From Anaerolineales bacterium (GTDB taxonomy: Bacteria; Chloroflexota; Anaerolineae; Anaerolineales; Villigracilaceae): 64,000 nt of DNA. Under the pieces are notes generated by a model. The model worked only from the letters and a program-made list of their open reading frames with translations, was not told the DNA's origin and did not search any database. The position numbers were made by a program, and so were the translations under genes. The DNA lies in assembly GCA_016744335.1 (NCBI GenBank), contig JADGEO010000015.1, positions 1-64,000 on the forward strand, read 5' to 3'. Positions within the stretch are counted from its first letter, which is position 1; each line of letters opens with the position of its first letter. Below are positions 1-9,252 of this stretch, piece after piece.

Positions 1-116
1 ACGCTTCAAATGTGCTTTGAGCACCCAGTATCTTGAAAAGGTCTTGTTAGGGGCTAAATTTCATGCGTAAGCCCTGGTTATCTTGTTGGATTTTAACCCC
101 GCATTAAAAAACGGTG

Positions 117-122
117 TATACT
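117..122 (+). promoter_or_regulatory. possible -10 box upstream of the DUF6325 gene
   Basis: TATACT lies about 45 bases before the first start codon and fits a sigma-70 -10 hexamer. No convincing -35 is seen at 16-18 bases spacing, so this is tentative. The rest of 1-167 shows no coding signal. Confidence 0.35.
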
Positions 123-167
123 TAAAGAAAGCATTACAATCGACTAATTATTGGAGGATGTAAAATT

Positions 168-599
168 ATGAAATTCGGTCCGTTAGAATATATAGCCGTC
201 GGCTTCGACGAAGTCAACTTTGCTGGCAAAATCATGCCAGAGTTGAACGCCTTGCGTGAAAAGGGAGTTATTCGCTTGCTCGATATGGTCTTCGTGCGCA
301 AAAACGCAATGGGCGATGTTAAAATTCTTGAAACAAATGATTTAGAAGAGACAGAATCTGAGATGTTCCGCCCTTTTTTGGACAACATGCTTTCTATGTT
401 CACTGAAGAAGATGTGATGGAAATTGCTGGCTCTCTTGAAAATGATACCGCCGCGGCAGTTGTGTTATTTGAGCATATTTGGGCAACTGGTTTGAAAAAA
501 TCGGTAAAAGAAGCTGGTGGCTTTCTCATTGCTCAAGATCGCGTATCACAGCAAGTTATAGAAGAATTGGCTAAATTGCCAGATGAAGAATTAGAATAA
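168..599 (+). CDS. DUF6325 family protein
   Basis: Small acidic protein of 143 residues with no signal peptide or membrane segment. It resembles the DUF6325/DUF1269-type proteins: an opening GPLEYIAVGF strand, a central VRKNAMGDVKILE segment, and a C-terminal amphipathic half with EHIWATGLKKSVKEAGG. The function of the family is unknown. The start is supported by a GGAGG ribosome-binding site at 153-157. A SHOCT-domain gene follows after 20 bases on the same strand, probably co-transcribed; that pairing is common for this family (established knowledge, from memory). Function cannot be assigned. Confidence 0.7.
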   Translation: MKFGPLEYIAVGFDEVNFAGKIMPELNALREKGVIRLLDMVFVRKNAMGDVKILETNDLEETESEMFRPFLDNMLSMFTEEDVMEIAGSLENDTAAAVVLFEHIWATGLKKSVKEAGGFLIAQDRVSQQVIEELAKLPDEELE

Positions 600-619
600 T
601 TTTTAAAGTGAGGTGAAAA

Positions 620-1054
620 ATGGGTAGAAGAAGACGAAGAGGAAGAAGACGAAGAGGACCAGGTTTACTTGGAACAACAATGCTTGTAGGCGGTGCTTAT
701 GCCATGGGCTCCTCATCGGGTAGAAAAAATTCACAGCAAGCACAATATGCAACGGAGCAAGATCAACGGCTAAATGATATTGAAACCCAACAGGCAGTAG
801 AAGCCGCACTTGCAGATAAAGAAGCCGCTGAAGAAGCCGCTGCTTTGCAAGCCGCTCAACAAGCCGCTTTGATGCAACAAATGCAGCAAATGCAAACACA
901 GCAGAACCAAGCTGTGGCTCCGCAAGCCGCCGCACCTGCTTTATCTTCAGACGATAAAATTGCTAAGCTCAAAGAGTTAGGGTCTTTAAGAGACGCGGGC
1001 ATATTAACCGATGCTGAATTTGAAAGTGAAAAACAAAAAATACTTGCGTTATAG
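620..1054 (+). CDS. SHOCT-domain small protein
   Basis: 144 residues. The N-terminus is an arginine-rich stretch (GRRRRRGRRRRGPG), followed by a short hydrophobic segment (residues about 16-32) that could be a weak membrane anchor. A long Gln/Ala-rich, probably coiled segment runs over residues 40-105. The C-terminus (about residue 110 to the end, KIAKLKELGSLRDAGILTDA) matches the SHOCT domain, a short C-terminal oligomerisation-like module. The start has a GAGGTG Shine-Dalgarno. It lies 20 bases after the DUF6325 gene. No enzymatic activity is suggested; a role in assembly or membrane association is inference. Confidence 0.75.
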   Translation: MGRRRRRGRRRRGPGLLGTTMLVGGAYAMGSSSGRKNSQQAQYATEQDQRLNDIETQQAVEAALADKEAAEEAAALQAAQQAALMQQMQQMQTQQNQAVAPQAAAPALSSDDKIAKLKELGSLRDAGILTDAEFESEKQKILAL

Positions 1055-1077
1055 TTTGATATAGCAAGATATGAAGA

Positions 1078-1121
1078 AAGTTGCGTATTACACGTTTTTT
1101 TATTCGTGTTTTACGCAACTT
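1078..1121. repeat. 17-bp imperfect inverted repeat downstream of SHOCT gene
   Basis: The arms at 1078-1094 and 1105-1121 pair in 15 of 17 positions (AAGTTGCGTA / TACGCAACTT core) around a 10-base T-rich loop. The hairpin sits just after the SHOCT stop codon and may act as a terminator or mRNA-end structure. The T-run is inside the loop, so it is not a classical terminator. Confidence 0.6.
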
Positions 1122-1191
1122 GTGTTAGCAAAGAGTTATGCTTAAAAGGGAAAAAATAACCAACCACCTTTTATAAACTATAGGAGAGAAA

Positions 1192-1542
1192 ATGAAACTA
1201 ATTATGCGCATTGTTATCAATGCTATTGCTATTTGGTCTACGACCATGTTGCTTCCAGGCTTAGACTTAGGCGGTAATATTGGCGGTCTAATAGTTGCCG
1301 CTTTGATTTTTGGCTTGGTGAATGCTTTCATTCGCCCTATCGTCCAATTATTAACCCTGCCATTAAGCTGTCTAACTTTGGGGTTATTTGCCTTAGTTGT
1401 TAATACGTTAATGTTGATGTTAACGGCTTGGCTTAGCGGCTCCTTGGTGATTGAAGGCGGTTTTTGGACAGCCTTCTTAGGTGCGATTATTATCAGCATC
1501 ATCAGTTCGATTTTAGGCTGGTTTATCCCTGATAATGATTAA
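1192..1542 (+). CDS. phage holin family / four-TM membrane protein
   Basis: 116 residues with four predicted membrane helices. It matches the Phage_holin_4_2 (mycobacterial four-TMS holin-like) family, which is widespread in bacterial chromosomes and usually not phage-borne. Visible family features are the N-terminal RIVINAIAIWSTTMLLPG, the NAFIRPIVQLLTLPLSCLTLG loop-helix motif, and a final helix AFLGAIIISIISSILGW. The start is set by GGAGAG upstream of the ATG. There are no lysis genes around it, so a lytic role is unlikely; its physiological role is unknown. Confidence 0.75.
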   Translation: MKLIMRIVINAIAIWSTTMLLPGLDLGGNIGGLIVAALIFGLVNAFIRPIVQLLTLPLSCLTLGLFALVVNTLMLMLTAWLSGSLVIEGGFWTAFLGAIIISIISSILGWFIPDND

Positions 1543-1978
1543 GGTTGAGTTTGTCACATATCTTTTTGGCTAAAAATCTCACGTAGAGACGCTAAGGCAC
1601 AAAGTTTTCAATTTATGTTTTGGTAGCTTTGCGTGAGAAAACAACTGATAAACTCTACGCTAATGTTTGGCTAGAGGGTAAAATTGTATCCGATTTGCTA
1701 TTTTGAACGCCTAACTAAGCCATGTTTTTGAAAATACTCAAAAACAATTCGTTTTTCTTTGTGCCTTTTCATGAACCTTGAGAGGCATTTCTCCAAAGTG
1801 TCAGGTAGCTTGTAGTATGTTTGATAAGGGATGTTTTTTTAGGCGATTATAGGAAAAAGCGTAATTACGCAGCACAGAATTTAAAGGAAAGTGAGCGGCT
1901 GAGAAAAAGTGAAGTTGGGAGACTACACACATCGAAAACCTTTGTGACTAAAACTCTTTGTGTCCTCCCATAAATATT
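1543..1978. other. intergenic region with one imperfect palindrome
   Basis: No credible gene. It holds an imperfect inverted repeat at about 1579-1640 (CTCACGTAGAGACGCT facing GCTTTGCGTGAG), which belongs to the accacaaag-like intergenic repeat type seen elsewhere in the window, and a small palindrome GCGTAATTACGC near 1859. No clear promoter for the next gene is identified. Confidence 0.5.
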
Positions 1979-4789
1979 ATGGAAAACACTTCCCATTCCC
2001 CCAAAAAAATAACTGGTTGGGGCATCGCCCTTTTGTCGGTAGGTGCTCTCATTGCGGGGGTTTATGCTTGGATTAAACGCAGGCGGAGCAGAGAGACTCT
2101 GCCTACACACAAAATTATCCCCCCTCCGCTTCCGCAAGATATTCAGGGGCTTAGCCTTGAAGAAGCTGAATCACGCCAACTAGAGGGGCAAGATAATAGC
2201 ATTCAACTCGCTCCACCCCGTTTGCCCAAAGACATGTGGAAGGAAAACACTTTTACTGTTTTTAACTTTAGCCTTGTTGGGATGGTCGTTGCCCAATTGC
2301 TTCTCGGACACCCCCTAGATGCGTTAATCAGTTTTGGCGTGCTGATTTTGAATATCGTCATGAATATAGGACGAGAAGTTCAAGCCCAAAGAAAACTGGC
2401 AGAATTTGAACGAGCCGCTCGCCCTAAAGTGACAGTCGTCCGTGGGGGTGAACCTCATAGTCTTGAGCCAAACGAGATTGTGGTAGACGATATGATCATA
2501 GCGGGACCAGGCGATAGAATCTTTGTAGATGGTGAAGTTTCTGGTAAAGGTGATGCGCTAATTGATGAGGCGCTGGTCACGGGGAAAAGCGAGCGCATTA
2601 CAAAAAGCAATGGTGATGAACTATATGCTGGTAGCTTTTGTGTATCGGGGCGTATTGTTTATAAAGCAAAGAAGATAGGTAACGAAAGAGCAATTGTTAA
2701 GCGTATCAATAATGCGCCAATTAAAAATGTTCAATCTACCCCCCTAGAGCGCATTGTAGATAAAGTATTAAAAGCTCTTTTATTGGTAGTGTTTTTTCTT
2801 ATATTACTCCTAGCGCGAGCTTACCTTAATCTAGACAGTACTGCTAGCGTTGATGAGCAAGCCTTTATAGATGCTGCATCAATTATCTTCAGCATTGCGC
2901 CCAGCAGTTTGTATTTTATGATCATTCTGACCTATATTGCGGGAACAGCAGATCTAGCAAAGCGTGGTGCCGTGGTTCGCCAAGCTCGCTCAGTGGAATC
3001 TCTGGCACAATCTTCGGTTATTTGTTTTGCTCAGGCGGGTATTCTCATGGGGGCACACATTGATGTCGAGGCTATAGAAGCACCAAAAGATAATGAGGAG
3101 ATTCCTTACTCGCGTCTTCAGCAAATTTTGGGCGATTATGCCTATAATACCGCTACAAATAATATAGCTACTCGGACATTGGCGAATACCTTTGATGGAA
3201 CACAGCGCAAAATCCTTGCAGAGGCTCCCTTTCTTTCTGCTTATGGTTGGAGTGCCATCATTTTTGATGATGCGGATTTGCACGGCACATACATACTCGG
3301 ACAATCTGATTTAATGGAATCCCATCTTATTGAGCAGAAGGATAGCGAAGTTTCCGAAAAACAAGATGATACCGAAGAAGGTTCCGCTGTTTGGCGCAAG
3401 GCGGTTTCGCCATTTAGTAAATTATTTAACCGCTCGAAAGAAAAAGAAGAACCAAAAGAGAAAGTAGAAACTCTTGCTGAAGCCGAAGGAGAACAAAGCA
3501 AAGAAGAGGAAGCCAAACCGAATTTCTTCCGTAAAATAAGTAGTCGAATAGGTGATTTATTGCAAGGTGCTGAAGATGTGCCTGATGCTGAAAATGAAGA
3601 TGAACTTGCTACCGAAAAAGAAACCTTCACCTTTGCCTACCTGCCAGAGACCTCTGCGCTAAACCTTGAAGATGGAAAATTTCAACTGCCCAATAACCTA
3701 ATCCCCCTCTGTAAATTGAGTTATAGCCAAAAAATTCACCCAGAATCCATAGATACGATAAAGGCATTCGTAGAAACAGGTGTACGCATTAAAGTCTTTA
3801 CGCCCCGCTCGCCAAAGAAAACCCTTGCCATTATGAAAAAAGCAGGCTTAGGAAAAGGTGAAAAACCCTTAAAAGTTGTTACAGGTGCAGAGTTAGCCAA
3901 AATGAATGAAGCAGAGTTAGCACACTCTGCTAAAGAAAGCGTAGTCTTCGGCAATCTTGCCCCAGAACAAACAGGCTGGGTAGTAGAAGCACTCCGCAAA
4001 GAAGGCGAAACTGTCGCAGTTATTGGAGACAAAGTGACCGACCTCCCCGCTATGCGAGAGGCAAACCTCAGCATTGCAAGGCAAAGCAGTAGCCAAGCGG
4101 CTCTCAGCTTCGCCGATATTATCCTAGTTGAAGAATCACCCAAAACCTTACAAGTCGTATTAGAAAAAGGGCAATTTATAGCCAATGGTCTCTTAGATAT
4201 ACTCAAGCTAAATCTTACCCAAGTGCTCTACTTGGCATTGCTTATCGTTGGCATTCGTTTAGGTGCGGCTGGTTTTCCATACCTGGCTGAACAAGGCACA
4301 CTCATTAACGGCCTCACGCTGGCAATCCCCTCTGCGGCACTCACCTTTTGGGCGCCATCTGGGGTCTTACCTAAAGACAACCTTGGAAAAATACTAGCTC
4401 GGTTCGTAGCCCCGGCCGCAATTACTATGAGCGCAGTTGCCACCCTTGTATACCGTATTTTCTTAGAGCGAACGGGCGAGATAGCGTATGCACAAATAAC
4501 CCTCACCTACACTCTAATTATCGCAGGGCTATTGCTCGTGATTTTTGTCAAACTACCAGAACATTTAGGCGTAGTTTTCACCATTAGCAAGCGTTATATA
4601 GGGCTAGTTATAGGTTTGTTCTTAGTCTTTCTCCTTGTTTTAGCCATCCCCTTTACAAGGGATTTCTTTGCGCTAACGTGGCTACAAAGTCTTGCCGACT
4701 ACCTCATAGTTGCTGTTGCCGTACTTGCTTGGATGGTCACTCTGCGTCTCATTTTAGTGACCAAGTTTTTCAGCTGGCAAAAAAATTAG
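1979..4789 (+). CDS. P-type ATPase-like protein lacking catalytic motifs (pseudo-ATPase)
   Basis: 936 residues with the overall P-type ATPase plan: membrane helices near the N-terminus, actuator domain, membrane pair, P-domain with N-domain, then about six C-terminal helices. The closest resemblance is to CtpE-like cation ATPases. Essential motifs are changed: the actuator TGES reads TGKS (Lys203), the phosphorylation motif DKTGT reads AQAGI with Ala351 in place of the acceptor Asp, and the hinge GDGxND reads GDKVTD (683-688). The membrane PEGL-like site reads APSSL. A highly charged Glu/Lys-rich insertion occupies about residues 450-548. The frame is intact. An upstream in-frame TTG at 1958 exists, but the ATG at 1979 is preferred; neither has a clear Shine-Dalgarno. 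ATP-driven transport is unlikely, so a structural or regulatory role is inferred. Confidence 0.8.
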   Translation: MENTSHSPKKITGWGIALLSVGALIAGVYAWIKRRRSRETLPTHKIIPPPLPQDIQGLSLEEAESRQLEGQDNSIQLAPPRLPKDMWKENTFTVFNFSLVGMVVAQLLLGHPLDALISFGVLILNIVMNIGREVQAQRKLAEFERAARPKVTVVRGGEPHSLEPNEIVVDDMIIAGPGDRIFVDGEVSGKGDALIDEALVTGKSERITKSNGDELYAGSFCVSGRIVYKAKKIGNERAIVKRINNAPIKNVQSTPLERIVDKVLKALLLVVFFLILLLARAYLNLDSTASVDEQAFIDAASIIFSIAPSSLYFMIILTYIAGTADLAKRGAVVRQARSVESLAQSSVICFAQAGILMGAHIDVEAIEAPKDNEEIPYSRLQQILGDYAYNTATNNIATRTLANTFDGTQRKILAEAPFLSAYGWSAIIFDDADLHGTYILGQSDLMESHLIEQKDSEVSEKQDDTEEGSAVWRKAVSPFSKLFNRSKEKEEPKEKVETLAEAEGEQSKEEEAKPNFFRKISSRIGDLLQGAEDVPDAENEDELATEKETFTFAYLPETSALNLEDGKFQLPNNLIPLCKLSYSQKIHPESIDTIKAFVETGVRIKVFTPRSPKKTLAIMKKAGLGKGEKPLKVVTGAELAKMNEAELAHSAKESVVFGNLAPEQTGWVVEALRKEGETVAVIGDKVTDLPAMREANLSIARQSSSQAALSFADIILVEESPKTLQVVLEKGQFIANGLLDILKLNLTQVLYLALLIVGIRLGAAGFPYLAEQGTLINGLTLAIPSAALTFWAPSGVLPKDNLGKILARFVAPAAITMSAVATLVYRIFLERTGEIAYAQITLTYTLIIAGLLLVIFVKLPEHLGVVFTISKRYIGLVIGLFLVFLLVLAIPFTRDFFALTWLQSLADYLIVAVAVLAWMVTLRLILVTKFFSWQKN

Positions 4790-5233
4790 GCATTCTCTGT
4801 TTTAGGATGAAAGAACATATAAAAGAGTGGGGAGATAGGGATAAATTCGCGACGCACCTGTTTTCAACTTGGGTGCGGCACCCAAGCATCTTTCTTGGCG
4901 TAAGCAGGGTGTTCTTTATACCAAAAAGTCTAAAAAACGGCAGTAATAAAGAACACACTGGGTTCTTTATAAATCTTAGTTCCCCTGCCCCATTTATAGC
5001 AACAGGGAAATAAAGACCCAATAAATGCCGATGTCTCAACACTTTTCTCCGAAATAATATCTCAATCAAGAGACAAAGAACTTCTTGGGTTTCCTCTACG
5101 GCTATATTTTTAGGGTATCACCATGATGAGTTTCATCTAGAGAACAAAGTTTATAAGTGTTCAGAGGGTGGAGTTGTTGATTTCTGGGCGCGTTTCAATT
5201 GCAAAATCGTCCCTCTACTCAAAGAGAAAGTAA
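4790..5233. other. intergenic region, no supported gene
   Basis: A near-perfect 9-bp palindrome CTTGGGTGC/GCACCCAAG lies at 4868-4886, and TTCTTTATA-type short repeats lie around 4911-4975. An open frame at 5014-5230 (+) without a start codon ends in a protein-like stretch (EFHLENKVYKCSEGG near 5130-5175). It may be a remnant of a decayed gene, but I cannot identify it. Confidence 0.35.
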
Positions 5234-6190
5234 CTACACCAAAGGATTAAGAATAAAATAAATCAGAAAAATCATTACTGAAATCACAGTATGTATTGTT
5301 AGCACATTGTTTATATAGCCCTTTTCTCCATCATCCAGATTCTTGCTGGCATATAGCGGGATGATAAATGGCGGGGGCATTATGAGTAGGGTGAACAAGG
5401 CGATCTCAAAGAATTTGTCTAAATCTAAAATGTTTTTGATTAGGAATGTATTCAAGGCTAGAGCCAAGGGAATCATGATACCTAAGCGAATTATAACAAC
5501 AGCTAATGCTTCTTTGATTCCTTTTCGATCAAATTTCACACCATATCCAACAATTATTAAAATCAACGGTACCGTGAGATTGCTCAGGAAGCCTAGAGTG
5601 GCGATTATTCCTCCCGTAATAGGTAATTCGTAAAGCAATCTATCGACTCCGATAAAATTTAGAAAGAGACTAGCCAAGATAGAGATTACAACTGGTGTAG
5701 ACAAAAAGGCTTTAAGGATTACTTTTGGCTTTTGGACACCATCTCGTTTTACCAAAAGTAGCGGAAAGAATACGAACCAGATAAATACCTCATGCCCTAA
5801 GTCAACAATGGCAATATATCCGATTTTATCTAGCCCATAGGCGGCTCCAAATAGACTAACCGCTAACATGCCATATTCGAAGCCCGTTAACAGATAGGGG
5901 AAATAGGCGTAGCGAATACTGAGTTTTTTTCTAAGTATTTTGCCAAGAAAAAATAGCGCAATGCAAAGTAAAAACAGTATGACAAAAATGACAAAGTAGG
6001 CACTCTTCAGCTCGATATTTAGAAATGAAATGAAAAGCACTGCTGGCAGGGCGATATTTACGACAATTTTGCGTAATTCATCTATTGTTTTTTCTGTTAA
6101 AAATTCTTTGTGGCGAATCCAAAATCCTAATGAAAGCAATAAAAGGATTGGCAGTACTCGGTTTATGATTTGAATTGTTTCTTCCATCAT
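5234..6190 (-). CDS. AEC family transporter
   Basis: 318 residues, almost entirely hydrophobic, with about ten membrane helices in two five-helix halves. This is the arrangement of the auxin efflux carrier (AEC) family, which in bacteria exports or exchanges small carboxylates such as malate or malonate. Family-like features are the N-terminal INRVLPILLLLSLGF helix, the GGIIATLGFLSNLTVPLILI segment, and PPPFIIPLYASK near the C-terminus. It is the last gene of the long sugar/lactate cluster, 44 bases after the aldo/keto reductase. Given the neighbouring LutABC, lactate or another organic acid is a plausible substrate (inference). Confidence 0.8.
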   Translation of the reverse strand: MMEETIQIINRVLPILLLLSLGFWIRHKEFLTEKTIDELRKIVVNIALPAVLFISFLNIELKSAYFVIFVILFLLCIALFFLGKILRKKLSIRYAYFPYLLTGFEYGMLAVSLFGAAYGLDKIGYIAIVDLGHEVFIWFVFFPLLLVKRDGVQKPKVILKAFLSTPVVISILASLFLNFIGVDRLLYELPITGGIIATLGFLSNLTVPLILIIVGYGVKFDRKGIKEALAVVIIRLGIMIPLALALNTFLIKNILDLDKFFEIALFTLLIMPPPFIIPLYASKNLDDGEKGYINNVLTIHTVISVMIFLIYFILNPLV

Positions 6191-6234
6191 CTACTCCGTG
6201 ATGTGTTTTGACGGCTTTTGCTCTTACCCCAATG

Positions 6235-7206
6235 CTATTGAGACCATTTTGTCGGCACTCTATCCCAGCGATGTGAGCGTAGTTTTTCGTGCAAACCATC
6301 GGGTAGTTGACCAAGGTCGCTGGTCTCGATATTGGCTTCTACGTGATTCAGCTTCCGCATTCCAGGGATGATTGTGCTAACACGCTTTTCATTGAGAATA
6401 AAACGCAATGCCATTTCTGGCATGGTCATATCTTCTGGGATAAGCGGACGCAAGGCATCTCCGTGTTCTACGCTACTCTTGAGGTTTTCTGGCACAAAAT
6501 AGGTGCTACGCCAATCGCTTTTATCCCAAGTGCTTTCCAGTGTTAGGTTTCCCGTCAACGTGCCTTCATCGAAGGGGACACGTGCAATAACAGCAACATC
6601 CATTTCTTCACAGGCGGGTAAAAGCTCATCATCAGGGTTCTGGTCAAAGATATTATAGATAACCTGCACCGCGTCTATTAATCCACTGCGTACAGTTTTG
6701 ACACCATTCCATGGCTCCCAGCGGTTGATGCTGATTCCAATCGCATCAAATAAACCTTGTGCGCGTAGCTCATCTATTTTCTTTACCCAGCGATCATCTT
6801 CTATAAAGTGGTCTTCCCAGACATGGAATTGCATCAGATTAAATTTATCTAGACCTGCATTTTTCAAACTGCTGTGTACGTATTGTTCAATATGATCTGG
6901 AGGAAAACAATCATCTAATGAAAAATTACGTTGGCTGGGCCAAATAAAGTTTTTGGGCGGAATTTTTGTTGCAGTGTATAGGTTTTTATTAGGATTGTTG
7001 CGGATTAGTTTGCCCAGCAATTTTTCACTATGCCCTTCCCCATATCCCCAAGCGGTATCGAAGAAGTTGCACCCTAAGTCAACTGAGCGTTGCAACGAAG
7101 TCAGAGATTCCTCATCATCTGAGCCTGTCCAGCCAGCCATGCCCCACATGCCATATCCGATTTCACTAACTTGCCAATTTGTTTTGCCAAAACGTCTGTA
7201 TTTCAT
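6235..7206 (-). CDS. aldo/keto reductase
   Basis: 323 residues; a single-domain NAD(P)H-dependent oxidoreductase of the aldo/keto reductase superfamily. The catalytic tetrad is visible: Asp and Tyr in DTAWGYGEGHSEKLLG, Lys in ATKIPPKN, and His in MQFHVWEDHF. The C-terminal RFILNEKRVSTIIPGMRKLNH is the usual cofactor-contact region. Its start overlaps the stop of lutC, so translation is coupled. In this context it could reduce lactaldehyde to 1,2-propanediol or act on an aldose; the substrate is not shown by sequence. Confidence 0.88.
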   Translation of the reverse strand: MKYRRFGKTNWQVSEIGYGMWGMAGWTGSDDEESLTSLQRSVDLGCNFFDTAWGYGEGHSEKLLGKLIRNNPNKNLYTATKIPPKNFIWPSQRNFSLDDCFPPDHIEQYVHSSLKNAGLDKFNLMQFHVWEDHFIEDDRWVKKIDELRAQGLFDAIGISINRWEPWNGVKTVRSGLIDAVQVIYNIFDQNPDDELLPACEEMDVAVIARVPFDEGTLTGNLTLESTWDKSDWRSTYFVPENLKSSVEHGDALRPLIPEDMTMPEMALRFILNEKRVSTIIPGMRKLNHVEANIETSDLGQLPDGLHEKLRSHRWDRVPTKWSQ

Positions 7207-7850
7207 TTGTTCTCCTTTTTTAATGACTTAATCAAAATAAGATGCACCTCTTGTGGACCGTGCATCCCCATCACCAACTCCATCGCGATGTCGGCAGTTT
7301 TACTGGGACCAGAAACGAGAAAGATATTGCTTGCTTTGTGCAGGTCTGGCTTCAGTGCGACCCAACTTTCCAAATCTTGGATAATTTCTTCGCTATGTAA
7401 AACAGCGATATGAATTTTTGGCAATAAAGATGCCGCCCTGCTTTTCCCTGCGCCGCTAGAGAGAATGATGCTCCCCGTCCCTGCTAAAGCGGCTTCTACA
7501 CCAGTGATTCCATAGCCTAAGTCGGGATTGGCAGATTCATCTATATGAATGCCTTTTTCTTTTAGCGCACTTTCTAAATTGGGCAAAGGGATATTTTCAA
7601 ACGCCCAGCCCAAAATATCGTCTTCACCATCTATAAGCGTCAGAATTTCTTCTATAGCTGTTTTTTCACCGTCAACTTGGTGAATTTCGCAACTTAGTTT
7701 TTCTGCTTCTTCGATAAAGCGAGCAAGCATTTCTTTGGGGTCGTCTGGCACGTTGGGGACAACGTGCAAATTGCTATGGGCATCTTTTTCTATATCAAAA
7801 GAGCCTGTTTTACTAGAAAGTTTGGCTAAAATATTTTCTCGGCTATTCAT
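7203..7850 (-). CDS. lutC: LutC/YkgG-type lactate utilization protein
   Basis: 215 residues from the chosen ATG at 7850, which has an AGGAGG ribosome-binding site eight bases upstream and overlaps the lutB stop by 8 bases; a longer frame lacks this signal. It is a single LUD domain: GVEAALAGTGSIILSSG, the KSRAASLLPKIHIAVLHSEE core, and the closing SGPSKTADIAMELVMGMHGP. LutC is the third subunit of the LutABC complex that oxidises L-lactate to pyruvate and has no cofactor motif of its own. It completes a full lutABC set in standard order. Confidence 0.92.
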   Translation of the reverse strand: MNSRENILAKLSSKTGSFDIEKDAHSNLHVVPNVPDDPKEMLARFIEEAEKLSCEIHQVDGEKTAIEEILTLIDGEDDILGWAFENIPLPNLESALKEKGIHIDESANPDLGYGITGVEAALAGTGSIILSSGAGKSRAASLLPKIHIAVLHSEEIIQDLESWVALKPDLHKASNIFLVSGPSKTADIAMELVMGMHGPQEVHLILIKSLKKENK

Positions 7851-9252
7851 TTTGTCCCTCCTTATGTTCTTCCCAAAGCTCAGTGAAAGACTTTTCAGCA
7901 AAGGTAGGGAGCGTGTGATGGTCTGTCCAGGCGTTGAAGGGGGCAGGGAGTTCTTTTAACGGTATCCAGCTCAAAACGCGTGCGGCGGCTTTCCCTCCCC
8001 AGCGATAAAGTTTAGGGTGTTTCATTATCCACGCCCAGCCCGCAATTCCCGCGCTCCACATCCAATTCCCCTTTTGTGTTTGAACAACATCTTTTCTCAG
8101 GTTGAGTAGAAAGTGGGGCAAATCAATTTCTACGGGGCAAACGTCTTTGCATAATCCGCATAAAGTGCAGGCGTAGGGCAGGGTGTGTGCGTTTTCAAGA
8201 CCTTGTAAAAGCGGCGTGATGACCGACCCGATGGGACCAGGGTAAACCCAGCCGTAGGCGTGCCCGCCAGTGACATCGTAGACGGGGCAGGCGTTTAGGC
8301 AAGCGCCACAACGGATGCAGGCGAGGGATTCGGCGTAGTCGCTTTGGTAGATTTCACTGCGACCGTTATCGAGAAAAATGAGATAAATTTCTTCTGCGCC
8401 GTCACTCTCGTGAGGGCGTTTGGGTCCGTTAATTAGGTTGGTATAAACCGTTATGGTCTGCCCCGTTGCGCTACGGGGTAGTATTTGAGTGAGTGTGGCA
8501 TATTCTGATAGTGTGGCAACCACTTTTTCGATGCCGACCAGCGCAATATGCACTTTTGGCAAACTGGTGACAAAACGCCCGTTGCCTTCGTTCATCACCA
8601 AGCCAATTGAGCCTGTTTCAGCAACGACAAAATTTGCCCCTGAAATGCCTAAATCGGCTTTGAGAAATTTTTCCCGTAGGTAGGCTCTTGCAAAACGTGT
8701 CATCGCCAATGGGTCTTCTGTGGGCGGCATTCCTGCTTTTTCTTCGAGCGTTTTTTGAATACTTTCTTTGGTTTTATGCACAATCGGCACAACAATATGA
8801 CTGGGGCGTTCTTCGGCAAGTTGCACAATAAACTCACCCAAATCAGTTTCTACCACTTCAATTCCTGCCGCTTCAAGGCTTTCATTTACGCCAATCTCTT
8901 CGGTCGCCATGCTTTTGCTTTTTACGGCAAGCTTAACCTGATGTTTTTCTGCGATTTCTAAAATCAATTGATTGGCTTCGTCTTCATCTTTTGCCCACAA
9001 AACTTTGAAGCCGTTTTTTAACAAATTTTTCTCAGCTTCTTCAAGCAACGCGGGCAAATTTGCGAGTGTACGGCGTTTGATTTGTGAGGCTTCGTCTCGC
9101 AAGGCTTCGCCGTGTTCTTCGCCGAATTCGTACATGGCAGAGATTCTTTTATCAAAACCCAATTTTGTGCCGTAGGGAACTGCTTTTTGGATGTCTGGAT
9201 CGCGGAGCGCTTCGTCTGCAGATTGGATGAACTGATTTGCGTTATTCTTCAT
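7843..9252 (-). CDS. lutB: LutB-type iron-sulfur protein of L-lactate oxidation
   Basis: 469 residues. The N-terminal two thirds is a LUD domain (NFVVAETGSIGLVMNEGN). It is followed by two 4Fe-4S motifs, CIRCGACLNACP near residue 311 and CTLCGLCKDVCP near residue 360, and a C-terminal helical tail. Length and order match LutB/YkgF, the electron-transfer subunit of the non-flavin L-lactate dehydrogenase complex. A GGAGG site precedes the ATG, which lies inside the lutA end (11-base overlap). The downstream lutC also overlaps, so the three genes are tightly coupled. Confidence 0.93.
   Translation of the reverse strand: MKNNANQFIQSADEALRDPDIQKAVPYGTKLGFDKRISAMYEFGEEHGEALRDEASQIKRRTLANLPALLEEAEKNLLKNGFKVLWAKDEDEANQLILEIAEKHQVKLAVKSKSMATEEIGVNESLEAAGIEVVETDLGEFIVQLAEERPSHIVVPIVHKTKESIQKTLEEKAGMPPTEDPLAMTRFARAYLREKFLKADLGISGANFVVAETGSIGLVMNEGNGRFVTSLPKVHIALVGIEKVVATLSEYATLTQILPRSATGQTITVYTNLINGPKRPHESDGAEEIYLIFLDNGRSEIYQSDYAESLACIRCGACLNACPVYDVTGGHAYGWVYPGPIGSVITPLLQGLENAHTLPYACTLCGLCKDVCPVEIDLPHFLLNLRKDVVQTQKGNWMWSAGIAGWAWIMKHPKLYRWGGKAAARVLSWIPLKELPAPFNAWTDHHTLPTFAEKSFTELWEEHKEGQNE

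Noticed and set aside
1192..1542. Prophage lysis function for the holin-like gene
   Set aside because: No endolysin, spanin or other phage gene around it; the four-TM family is common in bacterial chromosomes.
3241..4206. Long minus-strand frames inside the P-type ATPase-like gene
   Set aside because: Serine-rich antisense readings of an acidic/charged coding region, without start signals or motifs.
4678..5013. Open frame on the plus strand overlapping the end of the P-type ATPase gene
   Set aside because: Out of frame with the ATPase, no ribosome site, no recognisable protein; it is a shadow reading.
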